A stretch of DNA of 64,000 nt, taken from NCBI RefSeq assembly GCF_028550435.1, contig NZ_JAQQKV010000003.1, forward strand, positions 326,037-390,036, in the 5' to 3' direction. A program made the position numbers and the translations under genes. Below the pieces are notes generated by a model that worked only from the letters and a program-made list of their open reading frames with translations, was not told where the DNA came from and did no database searches. Positions within the stretch are counted from its first letter, which is position 1. Each line of letters begins with the position of its first letter. Shown here piece by piece: positions 18,272 through 27,345 of this stretch. This DNA is from Asticcacaulis machinosus (lineage in GTDB: Bacteria > Pseudomonadota > Alphaproteobacteria > Caulobacterales > Caulobacteraceae).

Positions 18272-19654
18272 ATGACCTCATCTGCAAAATATCTGGCGGC
18301 GCGTGCGCTTTTGACGGCGGCGGGTCTGGCCATCAGCGTACTGGCGACCGCGCAAACCGCGCCTGTGCCGCCACTGGCTCCGGCCACGGTTGAGCCTGAA
18401 CGTATCATCCTTAATCTGACCAATGATCCGCAACACGAAATGGCCGTTACCTGGCGCTCGGCTGCGGGTTCCGCAGCGGGCAAGGTGCAGTTTGCCATCT
18501 CCGAACCCGGTCCGAACTTTGTGTCCCGCACAACCGAAGTAGCCGCAAAGACCGAGGCCCTGACGTTGGATGTGCAGGAACAAACGGGCTTTCAGGCGAC
18601 CTATAATTCGGTGGTGCTGACAGGACTGAAACCCGCCACCCGCTATGTCTACCGCGTCGGGGATGGTGCCAACTGGTCAGAATGGTTCCAGTTTTCGACG
18701 GCGGGTAAGCCGGGCGACAAATTCACCTTCATCTATCTGGGCGATGCCCAGAACAATATCAAAGAACACTGGTCGCGGGTGTTGCGCGAAGCTTTGCGCG
18801 AAGATAGCAAGGCGTCGTTCATGCTGCACGCCGGTGACCTGATCAACCGTCATGCCAGCGACCGCGAATGGGGCGAATGGTTCTCAGCCGGTGGCTTTAT
18901 CCACGCTCAGACCCCGTCGATCATGACGCCGGGCAATCACGAATATGGCCGCCCGATTGATGATACCGGCGCGCGTCTGTCACCCCAGTGGCGGGCGCAA
19001 TATACCTTACCGGAAAATGGGCCGGAGGGCCGTGATAAGCTGAAAGAAACGGCATTCTATGTTGATTATCAGGGTGTACGGGTCATTTCGATCGATGCGC
19101 CGCTGCTGCACGGCGATGAAGCCGAGCGCACCGCGCAGGTTCAGTGGCTTGATAAGATTTTGGCCAACAACCCCAATGACTGGACGATCATCAGCCTGCA
19201 TTTTCCGCTTTATTCGTCCGAGCCTGACCGCGATAATCCGCGCGTGCGTGAGGCGCTTAAGCCACTGATCGACAAATATAAGGTCGATCTGCTGCTGCAA
19301 GGCCATGACCACGGCTATGCCCGCGGGGCAGCACCCACGGCGCGGTCAAAGCAAAGTCCGAAAGACGACGCCACGGTCTATGTGGTGTCAGTCGCAGGCC
19401 CTAAGATGTATGCCGTGGCCGATCTTGACTGGGTGGACCGTAAGGCCTCTCACACTCAGTTGTTTCAGGTGCTGACCGTTGAGGGCAAGGCCCTGAACTA
19501 TAAAGCCTTCACTGCCAATGGTGAGCTTTATGATGCCTTTTCGCTGACCAAGGATGCTAAGGGTCGCAAAACCCGCAAAGACCTGAAACCGGCCACGCCG
19601 GAACTTTGGGTGCCCGGCAAAAAGCCCGCCAAAACCGGTGATCTGTCGCAATAA
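18272..19654 (+). CDS. Secreted purple-acid-phosphatase-like metallophosphoesterase
   Basis: A 460-residue exported enzyme: signal peptide (ALLTAAGLAISVLATAQ), an N-terminal fibronectin-like purple acid phosphatase domain (about 45-140, with MAVTWRSA and LKPATRYVYRVGDG), then the dinuclear-metal phosphoesterase domain. Metal motifs are IYLGDAQNN, MLHAGDLINRH, TPGNHEYG, ISLHFPLYS and QGHDHGYARG. The usual GDxxY tyrosine of purple acid phosphatases is not seen after GDLI, so the chromophore ligand may be absent. It probably releases phosphate from an organic phosphate in the periplasm or outside. The ATG at 18272 begins the signal peptide. It is likely linked to the upstream TBDR. Confidence 0.87.
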   Translation: MTSSAKYLAARALLTAAGLAISVLATAQTAPVPPLAPATVEPERIILNLTNDPQHEMAVTWRSAAGSAAGKVQFAISEPGPNFVSRTTEVAAKTEALTLDVQEQTGFQATYNSVVLTGLKPATRYVYRVGDGANWSEWFQFSTAGKPGDKFTFIYLGDAQNNIKEHWSRVLREALREDSKASFMLHAGDLINRHASDREWGEWFSAGGFIHAQTPSIMTPGNHEYGRPIDDTGARLSPQWRAQYTLPENGPEGRDKLKETAFYVDYQGVRVISIDAPLLHGDEAERTAQVQWLDKILANNPNDWTIISLHFPLYSSEPDRDNPRVREALKPLIDKYKVDLLLQGHDHGYARGAAPTARSKQSPKDDATVYVVSVAGPKMYAVADLDWVDRKASHTQLFQVLTVEGKALNYKAFTANGELYDAFSLTKDAKGRKTRKDLKPATPELWVPGKKPAKTGDLSQ

Positions 19655-19665
19655 GATGTAAATCT

Positions 19666-19698
19666 CTGCCTGCCTGACAGCGCCTGTCAGGCGGGCAG
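19666..19698. terminator. Bidirectional terminator between phosphatase and AraC gene
   Basis: CTGCCTGCCTGACAG / CTGTCAGGCGGGCAG stem with a CGC loop. It sits between convergent genes and overlaps the last codons of the AraC-family gene. Confidence 0.7.
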
Positions 19699-20697
19699 GG
19701 GCCGCAAGACCATCAGGCTGCGCTTTGGGGCCATGCCGAACATGCGGGAATATTCCCGGCTGAACTGGGAGGCGCTCTCATAGCCGACCTGATAGGCGGC
19801 GTCCGAGACATTGGCGGCATCCGCCATAAGCAGCCGCCGAGCCTCCAGCAGCCTAAGTTGCTTTTGGTACTGCAATGGCGACATCGAGGTCATGCGCTTA
19901 AAATGCTGATGGAATGACGACGGGCTCATGCGCGCCTCTGAGGCCAGTTCCTCCACACGTATGGTTTTGGCGAGATTATCGCGGATCAGGTAAATGGCGT
20001 TGGTCACCCGCTCCATATTGCTTTCCGGCAGGGCCAGCTTGCGCAGCTCAGCGCCATGCGGCCCGGTCAGCAGCCAGTAATAGATTTCCTTCATGATCGA
20101 CGGGTAGAGCACCGGCACCGCCTTGGGCGTGTCCGACAATCGCACCAGCCGCAGCAGACATTCGGCCAACCGGTCATCGACCTTGCCCACAAATACGCAC
20201 CGGCCTGACTCTGAGGTGGCCGGAATATCGTCAACCTGTGCTACGACTTCGCGCATCAGGGCGCTATCGAAATCAATAACGATGCCGACATAGGGCAGGT
20301 CAGGGCTGGCCTCGACAATACGGCCGGAACCCGGCACCTCGATGCTGACTACCAGAAACTCCATAGCGCGGTAATCGAGTTGTTCGTCGCCTAACAGGAT
20401 TTCCTTGGAACCCTGCAAGGTCACGCACATGGAGGGCTTATAGATCTTACGCATCGGCATCATGGCCTGAAAACAGCGCAGGATATTGACGTTGCTGACG
20501 GCGGTTTTAAAGGCGCCCTGACCGCCGCCTTCGGCCTCGATATAGGCGGTCACATCCCTCAGCAGCCCCGCAAGCATGGGCGAGGCCTCGGCGTTTGGGG
20601 GCGATATGGGGCTGGGGTGCAACTGAACCACCTTAGAGTCCGCGTTTGCAGGAATAGGCAAGTTTATTGAGGTTTCAGGCATTTTGAACATCGACAT
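19687..20697 (-). CDS. AraC family transcriptional regulator
   Basis: A 336-residue regulator with an N-terminal AraC-type ligand domain (about residues 80-210: MCVTLQGSKEILLGDEQLDY, VVSIEVPGSGRI) and a C-terminal pair of helix-turn-helix motifs (IRVEELASEARMSPSSFHQHFK; SDAAYQVGYESASQFSREYSR, then FGMAPKRSL). It is divergent from the MFS transporter gene with a 47-base gap, so it probably controls that transporter and the SDR downstream. Similar AraC/SDR pairings handle small aldehydes or aromatics, but the effector here is unknown. AAAGGGAA precedes the ATG. Confidence 0.9.
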   Translation of the reverse strand: MSMFKMPETSINLPIPANADSKVVQLHPSPISPPNAEASPMLAGLLRDVTAYIEAEGGGQGAFKTAVSNVNILRCFQAMMPMRKIYKPSMCVTLQGSKEILLGDEQLDYRAMEFLVVSIEVPGSGRIVEASPDLPYVGIVIDFDSALMREVVAQVDDIPATSESGRCVFVGKVDDRLAECLLRLVRLSDTPKAVPVLYPSIMKEIYYWLLTGPHGAELRKLALPESNMERVTNAIYLIRDNLAKTIRVEELASEARMSPSSFHQHFKRMTSMSPLQYQKQLRLLEARRLLMADAANVSDAAYQVGYESASQFSREYSRMFGMAPKRSLMVLRPLPA

Positions 20698-20744
20698 TTC
20701 CCTTTAGCTTGATTTTGCCCAATCGAACCAAATGAAAGCGTGTC

Positions 20745-22079
20745 ATGTCAGAAACTGCTGAGACCCAAAGAGTTGAGCCGAACGCCCTGACTTGTCAACC
20801 CCCGGCGGTAAGTCCTGACCCAAACCTTAGCGCTAATTATGTGCAGGGCTGGCGTTTCGGGGCCGTCCTTGCCACGCTTTTGTTGATAAACGCGGTCAGC
20901 CAGATCGACCGGATACTGCCCTATATTCTGGCGGAAGCCATTAAAACAGACCTGTCGCTGAGCGATACCCAGATCGGCCTGATGACCGGTGTTGCCTTTG
21001 CGGTCTGTTATACCCTGCTGTCTCTGCCATTGGCTCGTCAGGCGGATCGCGGTTCACCACGGATGGTCCTTCTCATCTGTCTTGTGGTATGGAGCGTTAT
21101 GACCGCTCTGGGCGGTATGGCCGCCAGCTTTGTGTTTCTGGCCCTGACCCGCTTTGGGGTGGCGTTTGGCGAAGCGGGGGCTATTCCTTCAGGCCACGCT
21201 ATAATCGCCCGCACCATCCGGCTTGAACGGCGAGGGCTGGCGATCGGCCTGTTCTCCATGGGAATCCCGCTGGGGACAATGGTTGGGTTTGCCGCCGGTG
21301 GTGCCATCGGTGATAGCCTGGGCTGGCGCACAGCCCTGATCGGCGCCGGTGCTCTGGGTGCGGCTGTGGCCGTGCTGGCCTACCTGGTCATACCGTCAAC
21401 GCCGCGTGTCATGGTGACATCAAAGGTGACCGAGCCTTTCCTGGCCTCAAGCCTGCGGCTGCTGTCTGTGCCCGCCTTTCGCTGGCTGGTGATTGCGGGG
21501 GTAGCCCTCGGCTTTGCCTCAGCACCTTTTTATGCCTTTTCGGCCCCGTTTCTGATCCGTACCCACGGCTTTACGGCCAGCGAGGTCGGCCTGTCGTTTG
21601 GCCTGCTTCAGGGGCTGATGGGCATTATTGGCACGCTGGTTGGCGGACGCGGCTTTGACCGGGCGGTGCGCTCCGGCACAGGGCGTGTGCTGGGCCCGCC
21701 GGCCATTCTGTTTCTGATCTCCAGCGTGACGGTCACCGCGGCCCTGTTTGCGCCCATCGGCTGGGTCGCCATCCTGCTGTTCGTGCCGACCATGCTGGCC
21801 TTTGCGTTTCTGCTGCCGTGGGCGTTTGGTGCCGCCCATCTGGTGGCGGGGCCGGGTAAGCAGGCTATGGCCTCCAGTCTGGTGATGATTGCCTCAGGCC
21901 TCTTGGGCCCGGCGCTGGCCCCGTTGATGGTCGGTATGATCAGCGATGCGGCAACCTCTGCGCAAATACCCAACGGGCTGGGGCTTGGGCTGTTGATTGT
22001 GCCCGTGGCGTGCGTCCTGTCCGGCATTGCGTGCCTGATCGCCAACCAGCGTATCGCTGAACTTATCCGTAAAACCTAA
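20745..22079 (+). CDS. MFS transporter
   Basis: A 444-residue inner-membrane transporter with about 12 hydrophobic helices. It has the major-facilitator loop 2-3 motif (RQADRGSPRMVLL; canonical GxLaDrxGrkxxl) and a related central repeat. It is closest by eye to the spinster-like / hexuronate-type MFS group (QIDRILPYILAEAIKTDLSLSD TQIGLM). The substrate cannot be read from sequence. It is divergent from the AraC gene and upstream of a tiny secreted protein and an SDR, which suggests a small catabolic or detoxification unit. Confidence 0.88.
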   Translation: MSETAETQRVEPNALTCQPPAVSPDPNLSANYVQGWRFGAVLATLLLINAVSQIDRILPYILAEAIKTDLSLSDTQIGLMTGVAFAVCYTLLSLPLARQADRGSPRMVLLICLVVWSVMTALGGMAASFVFLALTRFGVAFGEAGAIPSGHAIIARTIRLERRGLAIGLFSMGIPLGTMVGFAAGGAIGDSLGWRTALIGAGALGAAVAVLAYLVIPSTPRVMVTSKVTEPFLASSLRLLSVPAFRWLVIAGVALGFASAPFYAFSAPFLIRTHGFTASEVGLSFGLLQGLMGIIGTLVGGRGFDRAVRSGTGRVLGPPAILFLISSVTVTAALFAPIGWVAILLFVPTMLAFAFLLPWAFGAAHLVAGPGKQAMASSLVMIASGLLGPALAPLMVGMISDAATSAQIPNGLGLGLLIVPVACVLSGIACLIANQRIAELIRKT

Positions 22080-22181
22080 AGCCAAAACATAGCCTTAGAT
22101 ACCAGCCCCTTCGGACATCCATGTGTCGGAATGCGGACAGATATGCCTGAAGCGCATGGTTTCAATTGCAAAGGAATGAAC

Positions 22182-22412
22182 ATGCTCACCTATCAAACCT
22201 ATGTCTTGGCCTGTGGAATTGTGATGGCGGGCGCCGCCCTCGGCACCGCCGCCGCCGCACAAAGTCGCCCATCTGACGGATCACTGGATGGCGTGGACGC
22301 CCTCGGTGTGCGCGTGAACTATCTGGTCGGTAACATTGCCGACAGTCCGATCCCCATCCCCGGCAGCCGCTGGCAGCCGACGGCGGGCATCACTTTAGCT
22401 TACAGTTTCTGA
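22182..22412 (+). CDS. Tiny secreted protein with outer-membrane-like C-terminus, 76 aa
   Basis: A signal peptide (LACGIVMAGAALGTAAAAQ) is followed by about 55 residues ending GITLAYSF, which resembles the last strand of an outer-membrane barrel. That is far too short for a barrel. It may be a remnant of a TBDR or porin joined to its own signal, or a small secreted peptide. AAAGGA precedes the ATG at 22182; an in-frame ATG lies two codons before and another at 22131. The SDR gene begins 9 bases after its stop. Confidence 0.5.
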   Translation: MLTYQTYVLACGIVMAGAALGTAAAAQSRPSDGSLDGVDALGVRVNYLVGNIADSPIPIPGSRWQPTAGITLAYSF

Positions 22413-22421
22413 GGTATTATC

Positions 22422-23336
22422 ATGGTGAAATGGACATCTTCCAATATGCCCTCCCAAAGCGGCCGCTCAGCCGTGGTTACCGGCACGGGCGGTCTGGGGT
22501 TTGAGACGGCGCTGGCGTTGGCGCACGCCGGGGCCGAAGTCATCATCGCGGGGCGCAATCCCAAAAAAGGAGCCGAGGCGGTAGCGGCCATTCTAAAAGC
22601 CACCCCTGCTGCCAATGTGTGTTTTGAAGCACTCGATCTGGCCAGTCTGGCCTCTGTTGCGGATTTTGGTAGGCGTCTGCGCAACCAAAGACTGAGCCTG
22701 GATATTCTGATCAATAATGCAGGCGTCATGCGACCGCCCAAACGGCAGGTGACCGAAGACGGCTTTGAGTTGCAACTGGGCACCAACTATCTGGGTCATT
22801 TTGCGCTCACCGCTCATCTGATGCCGCTTCTGCGCCAATCCAAGCAGCCACGGGTGGTGACCTTGTCCAGCGTTGCCGCCCGGCAGGGCATCATTAATTT
22901 CGATAATTTTAATGCCGAAAAAAACTATCAGCCGATGCCGGTCTATGCCCAGTCAAAACTGGCCTGCCTGATGTTTGCCCTTGAGTTTCAGCGCCGCAGC
23001 GAGGCCGGAGGCTGGGGGGTAGCCAGTATGGCCTCCCATCCGGGCCTGTCGCGCACAGAGCTTTTGTACAATTCCGCCGGTCGCTGGAGCGCGGTCGGTA
23101 TTTTGCGCAGCGTGTTGGGCTTTATGTTCCAGCCGGTGGCCCACGGTGCATGGCCGACCCTTTATGCCGCCACGGCACCTTTGGCCAAGCCCGGCAGCTA
23201 TATCGGGCCGGAACGGATGAGCGAAACGCGCGGCTATCCGACGCTTGCTAAAATACCGGCACCCGCCCTCAATCAGGCTGACTGCAAGCGGCTGTGGGAA
23301 CTGTCGGAAACCATGACCGGCGTGCGGCTGTGGTGA
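22422..23336 (+). CDS. Short-chain dehydrogenase/reductase
   Basis: A 304-residue classical-type SDR. The Rossmann nucleotide site is VVTGTGGLGFETALALA; the NADP/NAD-discriminating AGRNPKKG follows. NNAGVM is near residue 100 and the active-site Tyr-Lys is YAQSK near residue 170, with catalytic Ser in TLSSVAA. The pattern matches the WW-domain oxidoreductase / retinol-dehydrogenase-like group annotated as general oxidoreductases. It is last of the MFS cluster and probably under the AraC regulator. Substrate unknown. Confidence 0.9.
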   Translation: MVKWTSSNMPSQSGRSAVVTGTGGLGFETALALAHAGAEVIIAGRNPKKGAEAVAAILKATPAANVCFEALDLASLASVADFGRRLRNQRLSLDILINNAGVMRPPKRQVTEDGFELQLGTNYLGHFALTAHLMPLLRQSKQPRVVTLSSVAARQGIINFDNFNAEKNYQPMPVYAQSKLACLMFALEFQRRSEAGGWGVASMASHPGLSRTELLYNSAGRWSAVGILRSVLGFMFQPVAHGAWPTLYAATAPLAKPGSYIGPERMSETRGYPTLAKIPAPALNQADCKRLWELSETMTGVRLW

Positions 23337-23400
23337 CGCGTAATAACTCAACCAAGCCTTAATCCGAAATCTTATCTCAGCCTCATCAAGGACTTTAACT

Positions 23401-23516
23401 ATGTCTAATGTCCAAAATTTACGCCGTAATTTTCTGGCCTTAAGCACGGCGGCACCATGTATATTCTGAAGGAAGGTAGCCCGTCACGCGTCCTGACACG
23501 CACGCTTAAACTATAG
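23401..23516 (+). pseudogene. Remnant of a Tat-exported protein gene
   Basis: An ATG preceded by AAGGAC opens 22 codons beginning MSNVQNLRRNFLALSTAA, a twin-arginine-like signal, then stops at 23467. In the next frame from about 23451 the reading continues GTMYILKEGSPSRVLTRTLKL to a stop at 23514, resembling a protein C-terminus. This looks like the two ends of a gene left after a large internal deletion with a frameshift. The parent family was not recognised. Confidence 0.4.
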
Positions 23517-23596
23517 TGGGTAAGGTCAACTTGTTTCCGCCGCGATTTACTCTATTCTGGCCCTAAAATACAAAAGACTTAAGGGACAAATATATC

Positions 23597-24616
23597 GTGA
23601 AACGGCCGACTTCGTTTGATATTGCGGCCCTTGCGGGGGTATCTCAGGCGACGGTGTCGCGCGCGCTCAGTCAGGGCGGGGTGGTCAGTGAGGCTGTGCG
23701 TCAGCGCGTGGTCGATGCCGCGGCACAACTGAACTACACGGTCGATGTCAATGCGCGTAAGCTGCGCTCCAAAAAGATCAACACCATCGCCGTGCTGATC
23801 TCTGAGGATATGGATAAGTCCGACAGCCCTATCAATCCGTTCTTTATGCCGCTGATCGGGTCGATCCTGAAATATGCCGGATCAAAAGGCTATGATGTTC
23901 TGGTGTCGCTGCAAAAACAAAGCGATAACTGGGGCTCGGATTACGGCCATGCGCGTCGGGCCGATGGCATCATTTTCCTCGGCTACAACGACTACGACAC
24001 CTATACGAAAAAGGTCGCCGTGCTGGGTGAGATGGGCGAGCCGTGGGTGTTGTGGGGGCCGGTAATCCCTGAGCATCCCAATCTGGTTATCGGCTCGGAT
24101 AATGAAGGCGGGGCCTATAGCGCGGTTAAGCATCTGATCGGGCTGGGTCGGCGGCGGATTGCCTTTCTGGGTGAGCCGTCGGCCAGCCATCTTGAGTACA
24201 AGGAACGCTTTGAGGGCTATGTCCGTGCCCTGACCGAGGCCGGGATAACGCCTGACCCGGAGCTTATGATCGACTGCTTTATTTCGCGTGAGGACGGCGT
24301 GGCGGCGATTGAACGCCTGATACGTGAGGGCGTTGCGTTCGATGCCGTATTCGCCGTCGCCGATTTGCTGGCGGTTGGGGCGATCCAGCAATTGCTGCGG
24401 GCCGGACTGTCGGTGCCAAAGGACGTGTCAGTGATGGGGTTTGACGACCTGTGGGTGTGCACCTGCACCAGCCCGATGCTGTCGACCGTGCGTCAGGATA
24501 CAACTGAGGCCGCCCATGTGCTGGTCGATGCGCTGGATGTGCTGATCAGCGGCCAGCCGGTTGAACTGAAACGTATCCCGACGCAGTTGATTATTCGCGA
24601 ATCGTGTGGTGGGTAA
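23597..24616 (+). CDS. LacI family transcriptional regulator (first of two)
   Basis: A 339-residue repressor. The N-terminal helix-turn-helix is FDIAALAGVSQATVSRALSQ with the hinge helix VNARKLRSKK near residue 55. The periplasmic-binding-protein-like effector domain follows (INTIAVLISED...ADGIIFLGYN...IGSDNEGGAYSA...SVMGFDDL). It ends RESCGG, the same ending as the LacI protein at 29981, so the two are probably paralogues. It starts at GTG. It is convergent with GH15, separated by the inverted repeat at 24621. It likely controls part of this alpha-glucan locus, perhaps through the TGAATACGTATTCA sites. Confidence 0.92.
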   Translation: MKRPTSFDIAALAGVSQATVSRALSQGGVVSEAVRQRVVDAAAQLNYTVDVNARKLRSKKINTIAVLISEDMDKSDSPINPFFMPLIGSILKYAGSKGYDVLVSLQKQSDNWGSDYGHARRADGIIFLGYNDYDTYTKKVAVLGEMGEPWVLWGPVIPEHPNLVIGSDNEGGAYSAVKHLIGLGRRRIAFLGEPSASHLEYKERFEGYVRALTEAGITPDPELMIDCFISREDGVAAIERLIREGVAFDAVFAVADLLAVGAIQQLLRAGLSVPKDVSVMGFDDLWVCTCTSPMLSTVRQDTTEAAHVLVDALDVLISGQPVELKRIPTQLIIRESCGG

Positions 24617-24620
24617 TTAT

Positions 24621-24754
24621 AGAACCTCCCCTGATTTCAGGGGAGGGTGGCGGCTGGTGCTTTAGCATCGGACGACGGGTGGGGTTAACATCGGCGGTTT
24701 TAACCCCCCTCCGCCTAATAGGCGGTATCCCCCCTGAAATCAGGGGGGAGTTCT
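24621..24754. repeat. Long imperfect inverted repeat (MITE/REP-like)
   Basis: The left arm AGAACCTCCCCTGATTTCAG and right arm CTGAAATCAGGGGGGAGTTCT-type sequence are near-complements 134 bases apart end to end. Inner hairpins include CCGCC-TAATA-GGCGG. It fills the gap between two convergent genes and may also end both transcripts. It shares the flank GGTAATTATAG with the repeat at 29888. Confidence 0.7.
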
Positions 24755-24761
24755 AAAACAG

Positions 24762-27176
24762 CTATTTTGTCAACTGATCGGCCACGACCGGGTAATGATC
24801 CCAGACCTTGCGATCGCGGACTGAGCGCAGCAACTTGACATATTCGGCGTGGGTCCAGGCCAGAGGTGTGGCACTGTCGGTGCCGTCGCCCACCGCATAG
24901 CCGTGAGGTGAGGGCGCGCCGACCCCGTCCCAGACCTGTTCGGGCAGCATCAGGCCGTCATTGGCGAAGTATTCCATTGCGGCCACGTAGGTGTCGCGGA
25001 TGCGGGCAATATCAGCATCCGTTGCCCCTTTGGCTGTGGCCAGCGCCAGTTCGTAATGACCGCGCTCACCGGTAAAGATCGGCCACACCCGTCCGCGCTG
25101 ATTGGGTGAGCTTTGGCCAAAGACCGCGTAATTGCCGCCGGTGACCTGATCTTCGCCGTAACCGTCATTGCCATAGCGGCGGAAGCCCGGATATTTACCC
25201 TTAAAAGTATATTTGACCCGCAGGTTCTCCGCGATGGTTTCATTATCGATGACGGTCAAAGACTGGGCGATCTTGGCATCGCGGGCCGGGCGCACGCCGT
25301 AGCGCACCAATTCTAAGAACCCGGCATCGATAACCTTATCGCCGTGCAGCCCCACGCGGCCGTTACGTTCATCCTGCACGCCGGGAGTGTTGGCGTCTTC
25401 GGAGCGGCTGATGCGCAGATAGTAAGACTGCGGCGCACCTGCCACTTCGCCCTTAGTGGTATAGAGGCGTTGATCCAGCTTGGCGGAATAGTCGAGCGCC
25501 TTGGATTTATAGGTCGCGGCAGAGGTGGCATCTCCGGCCTGTGTGGCGATATCGGACGCCACCAGCAGGCCCGCGATCACGGCGGCGGTGGTGGATGGCG
25601 AGTGGCCTTCCTGTTCTTCCCAGCGCTCCTGCTGGCTATAGGGCGGCGTGATTTTCTGGTTGTTCCAGCCGAGGTTCGGGGTGCCGCCAAAGCTTAAGAA
25701 ATCGGCGGCTTTTTTCAGTGACGTTTTATATGAGCCAACCAGTTCATGCTTTGAGATCAGGCCAAGGCTTTCCAGCTTCCAGCCCAGCATGATCGGCATG
25801 GCGGTCTGGTCAAGCTGAACGCCCACCCATTCCGGTGTGCCGTCGACATGGGCCTTTTGCAGATACCAGCCGCCGTCACCCTTATTGCCGGGTGTGTGCG
25901 CGCCAACCTGAACCTTGGGTAAATAACGAAAGGCGGCGACCGGCGTTTCCTTATCGCCAAGTGCTGCCATCGCCATCGCGACCTGATAGAAGTCGCGTGG
26001 CCAGACCGCCTTATAGCCAGTGGCGCTGACCTTAGGTGTGGCGGTGTCGCCCCACGGGTTGGACAAGGAGGCAATGAGCGCTCCGGAATAGGTGCGGTCT
26101 TCCTGAACCTTTAGCGCCAGAGCCGAGGCATAGAGCAGTTTGCCGTTGTCTTCGGTCACCGGAACGAGGGATTTCAGTTCGCCCAGAGACGCCAGATAGT
26201 CTTCCCAGCCAATCGCCGCCCCTTCACCATTGTAATTGGCCAGAACCTTGGCGTAGCCGGTCTTTAAGGTCGCCGCGGCTTGTGCATCGGCGGCGGCGGT
26301 CGTTGAGCCAAAACCCAAAGCCACATCAAAGGTCGTGGTGGTGGTCACCGGGGCCAGTTCACCGATCAGGCGGATATTGCCTTTAACGCCGCCGGTGTCC
26401 GACGACAGTTTGCCGAGTTTTTGGGTCGTTAGCAGGCTGGCCAGCCCGTCCTTTCCGGTAAAGCCGACACTGGCCTTTTTGAACGGGACACTGGCTTTCA
26501 AGGACAGGGCGGCATCCCCTTCAAACGCCTGTAAGGCGGTGGGGCTGGCGCGGCCCTGATCGTCGCCGGAAGTATTGGCGACCGAAGGATCGAGCACGAT
26601 ATAGGGCGTAACCGGCCCTTTCAGAGCCTTAACCGTCACGCGCATCATCAGGGTCTGGTGATCCGGATCGGTGAAGATGTCCTTCACGATCACGAACCGG
26701 CCCTCTTTATCGGTATTGGTCAGGCGGTAGGCGGGCGACAGTGGGCGACCGTCAGGGTCGGTGTGGATATATTCAATCTTTGAGGTCGTGTCGGTGGTCT
26801 CCAGCGCGACATAACCTTTGCCGGCGATGGCGATTTGCAGTTCACGGATCTGGGCCTCATGGATCAGGCCCGACATGGTTTCGGTGACAACGCCGTCGGC
26901 CAGTGAGAACCATACCTTTGACACCTTGCCGGTGGTGGCATCGTCTGAATAGTGGAAGTCCTTATAGGCTTCATAGGATGCGCCGATCCCCTGCTTGGCC
27001 GAATAGGCCCAGGGCGAAACCTCGCCGGGCCCATCAGTGGCTTCTGTTTGCACGATCTGGTTGGGGGTATGGGCGGCGTTGGACGCAACCTCCTGAGCGT
27101 TAGCGGTCAGGCTCAGTGCGCCTGTGGCGGCGCTGCACATCAGAAGGACAACGGTTTTGGATAGTCTGGACGTCAT
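24762..27176 (-). CDS. GH15 glucoamylase / glucodextranase-like enzyme
   Basis: An 804-residue exported enzyme (signal ends LTANAQE) that releases glucose from alpha-glucans. The N-terminal glucodextranase-type beta domain (about residues 30-280) is followed by the (alpha/alpha)6 barrel. Catalytic motifs are RWEEQEGHSPSTTAA near residue 518 (general acid Glu) and RVWPIFTGERGHYELA near residue 700 (general base Glu). VWPRDFYQVAMAM also matches GH15. GGGAG precedes the ATG at 27176. It is divergent from GH97 across a 630-base region with three TGAATACGTATTCA-type operators, so both are probably co-regulated for starch or maltodextrin use. Confidence 0.92.
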   Translation of the reverse strand: MTSRLSKTVVLLMCSAATGALSLTANAQEVASNAAHTPNQIVQTEATDGPGEVSPWAYSAKQGIGASYEAYKDFHYSDDATTGKVSKVWFSLADGVVTETMSGLIHEAQIRELQIAIAGKGYVALETTDTTSKIEYIHTDPDGRPLSPAYRLTNTDKEGRFVIVKDIFTDPDHQTLMMRVTVKALKGPVTPYIVLDPSVANTSGDDQGRASPTALQAFEGDAALSLKASVPFKKASVGFTGKDGLASLLTTQKLGKLSSDTGGVKGNIRLIGELAPVTTTTTFDVALGFGSTTAAADAQAAATLKTGYAKVLANYNGEGAAIGWEDYLASLGELKSLVPVTEDNGKLLYASALALKVQEDRTYSGALIASLSNPWGDTATPKVSATGYKAVWPRDFYQVAMAMAALGDKETPVAAFRYLPKVQVGAHTPGNKGDGGWYLQKAHVDGTPEWVGVQLDQTAMPIMLGWKLESLGLISKHELVGSYKTSLKKAADFLSFGGTPNLGWNNQKITPPYSQQERWEEQEGHSPSTTAAVIAGLLVASDIATQAGDATSAATYKSKALDYSAKLDQRLYTTKGEVAGAPQSYYLRISRSEDANTPGVQDERNGRVGLHGDKVIDAGFLELVRYGVRPARDAKIAQSLTVIDNETIAENLRVKYTFKGKYPGFRRYGNDGYGEDQVTGGNYAVFGQSSPNQRGRVWPIFTGERGHYELALATAKGATDADIARIRDTYVAAMEYFANDGLMLPEQVWDGVGAPSPHGYAVGDGTDSATPLAWTHAEYVKLLRSVRDRKVWDHYPVVADQLTK

Positions 27177-27331
27177 GGTAAGCTCCCTGCCGTTCGCATG
27201 CCCGGTTTCGGGGTTTGCGCGACATGTGTTTGAACTGTTTTGTTATGGTGGGTGCTGAAAATCACCCGCCGCGTTGTCCCTGTAAAAACGCGTCTCAACT
27301 GTCATATGGATTTGAAAACCCACCGGCAATG

Positions 27332-27345
27332 TGAATACGTATGCA
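27332..27345. promoter_or_regulatory. LacI-type operator, copy 1
   Basis: TGAATACGTATGCA, one base from the palindrome TGAATACGTATTCA. It lies about 155 bases before the GH15 start on the GH15 side. Confidence 0.65.

Noticed and set aside
20827..20836. TTAGCGCTAA palindrome
   Set aside because: It matches the operator core at 38997 but lies inside the MFS coding region and is probably chance.
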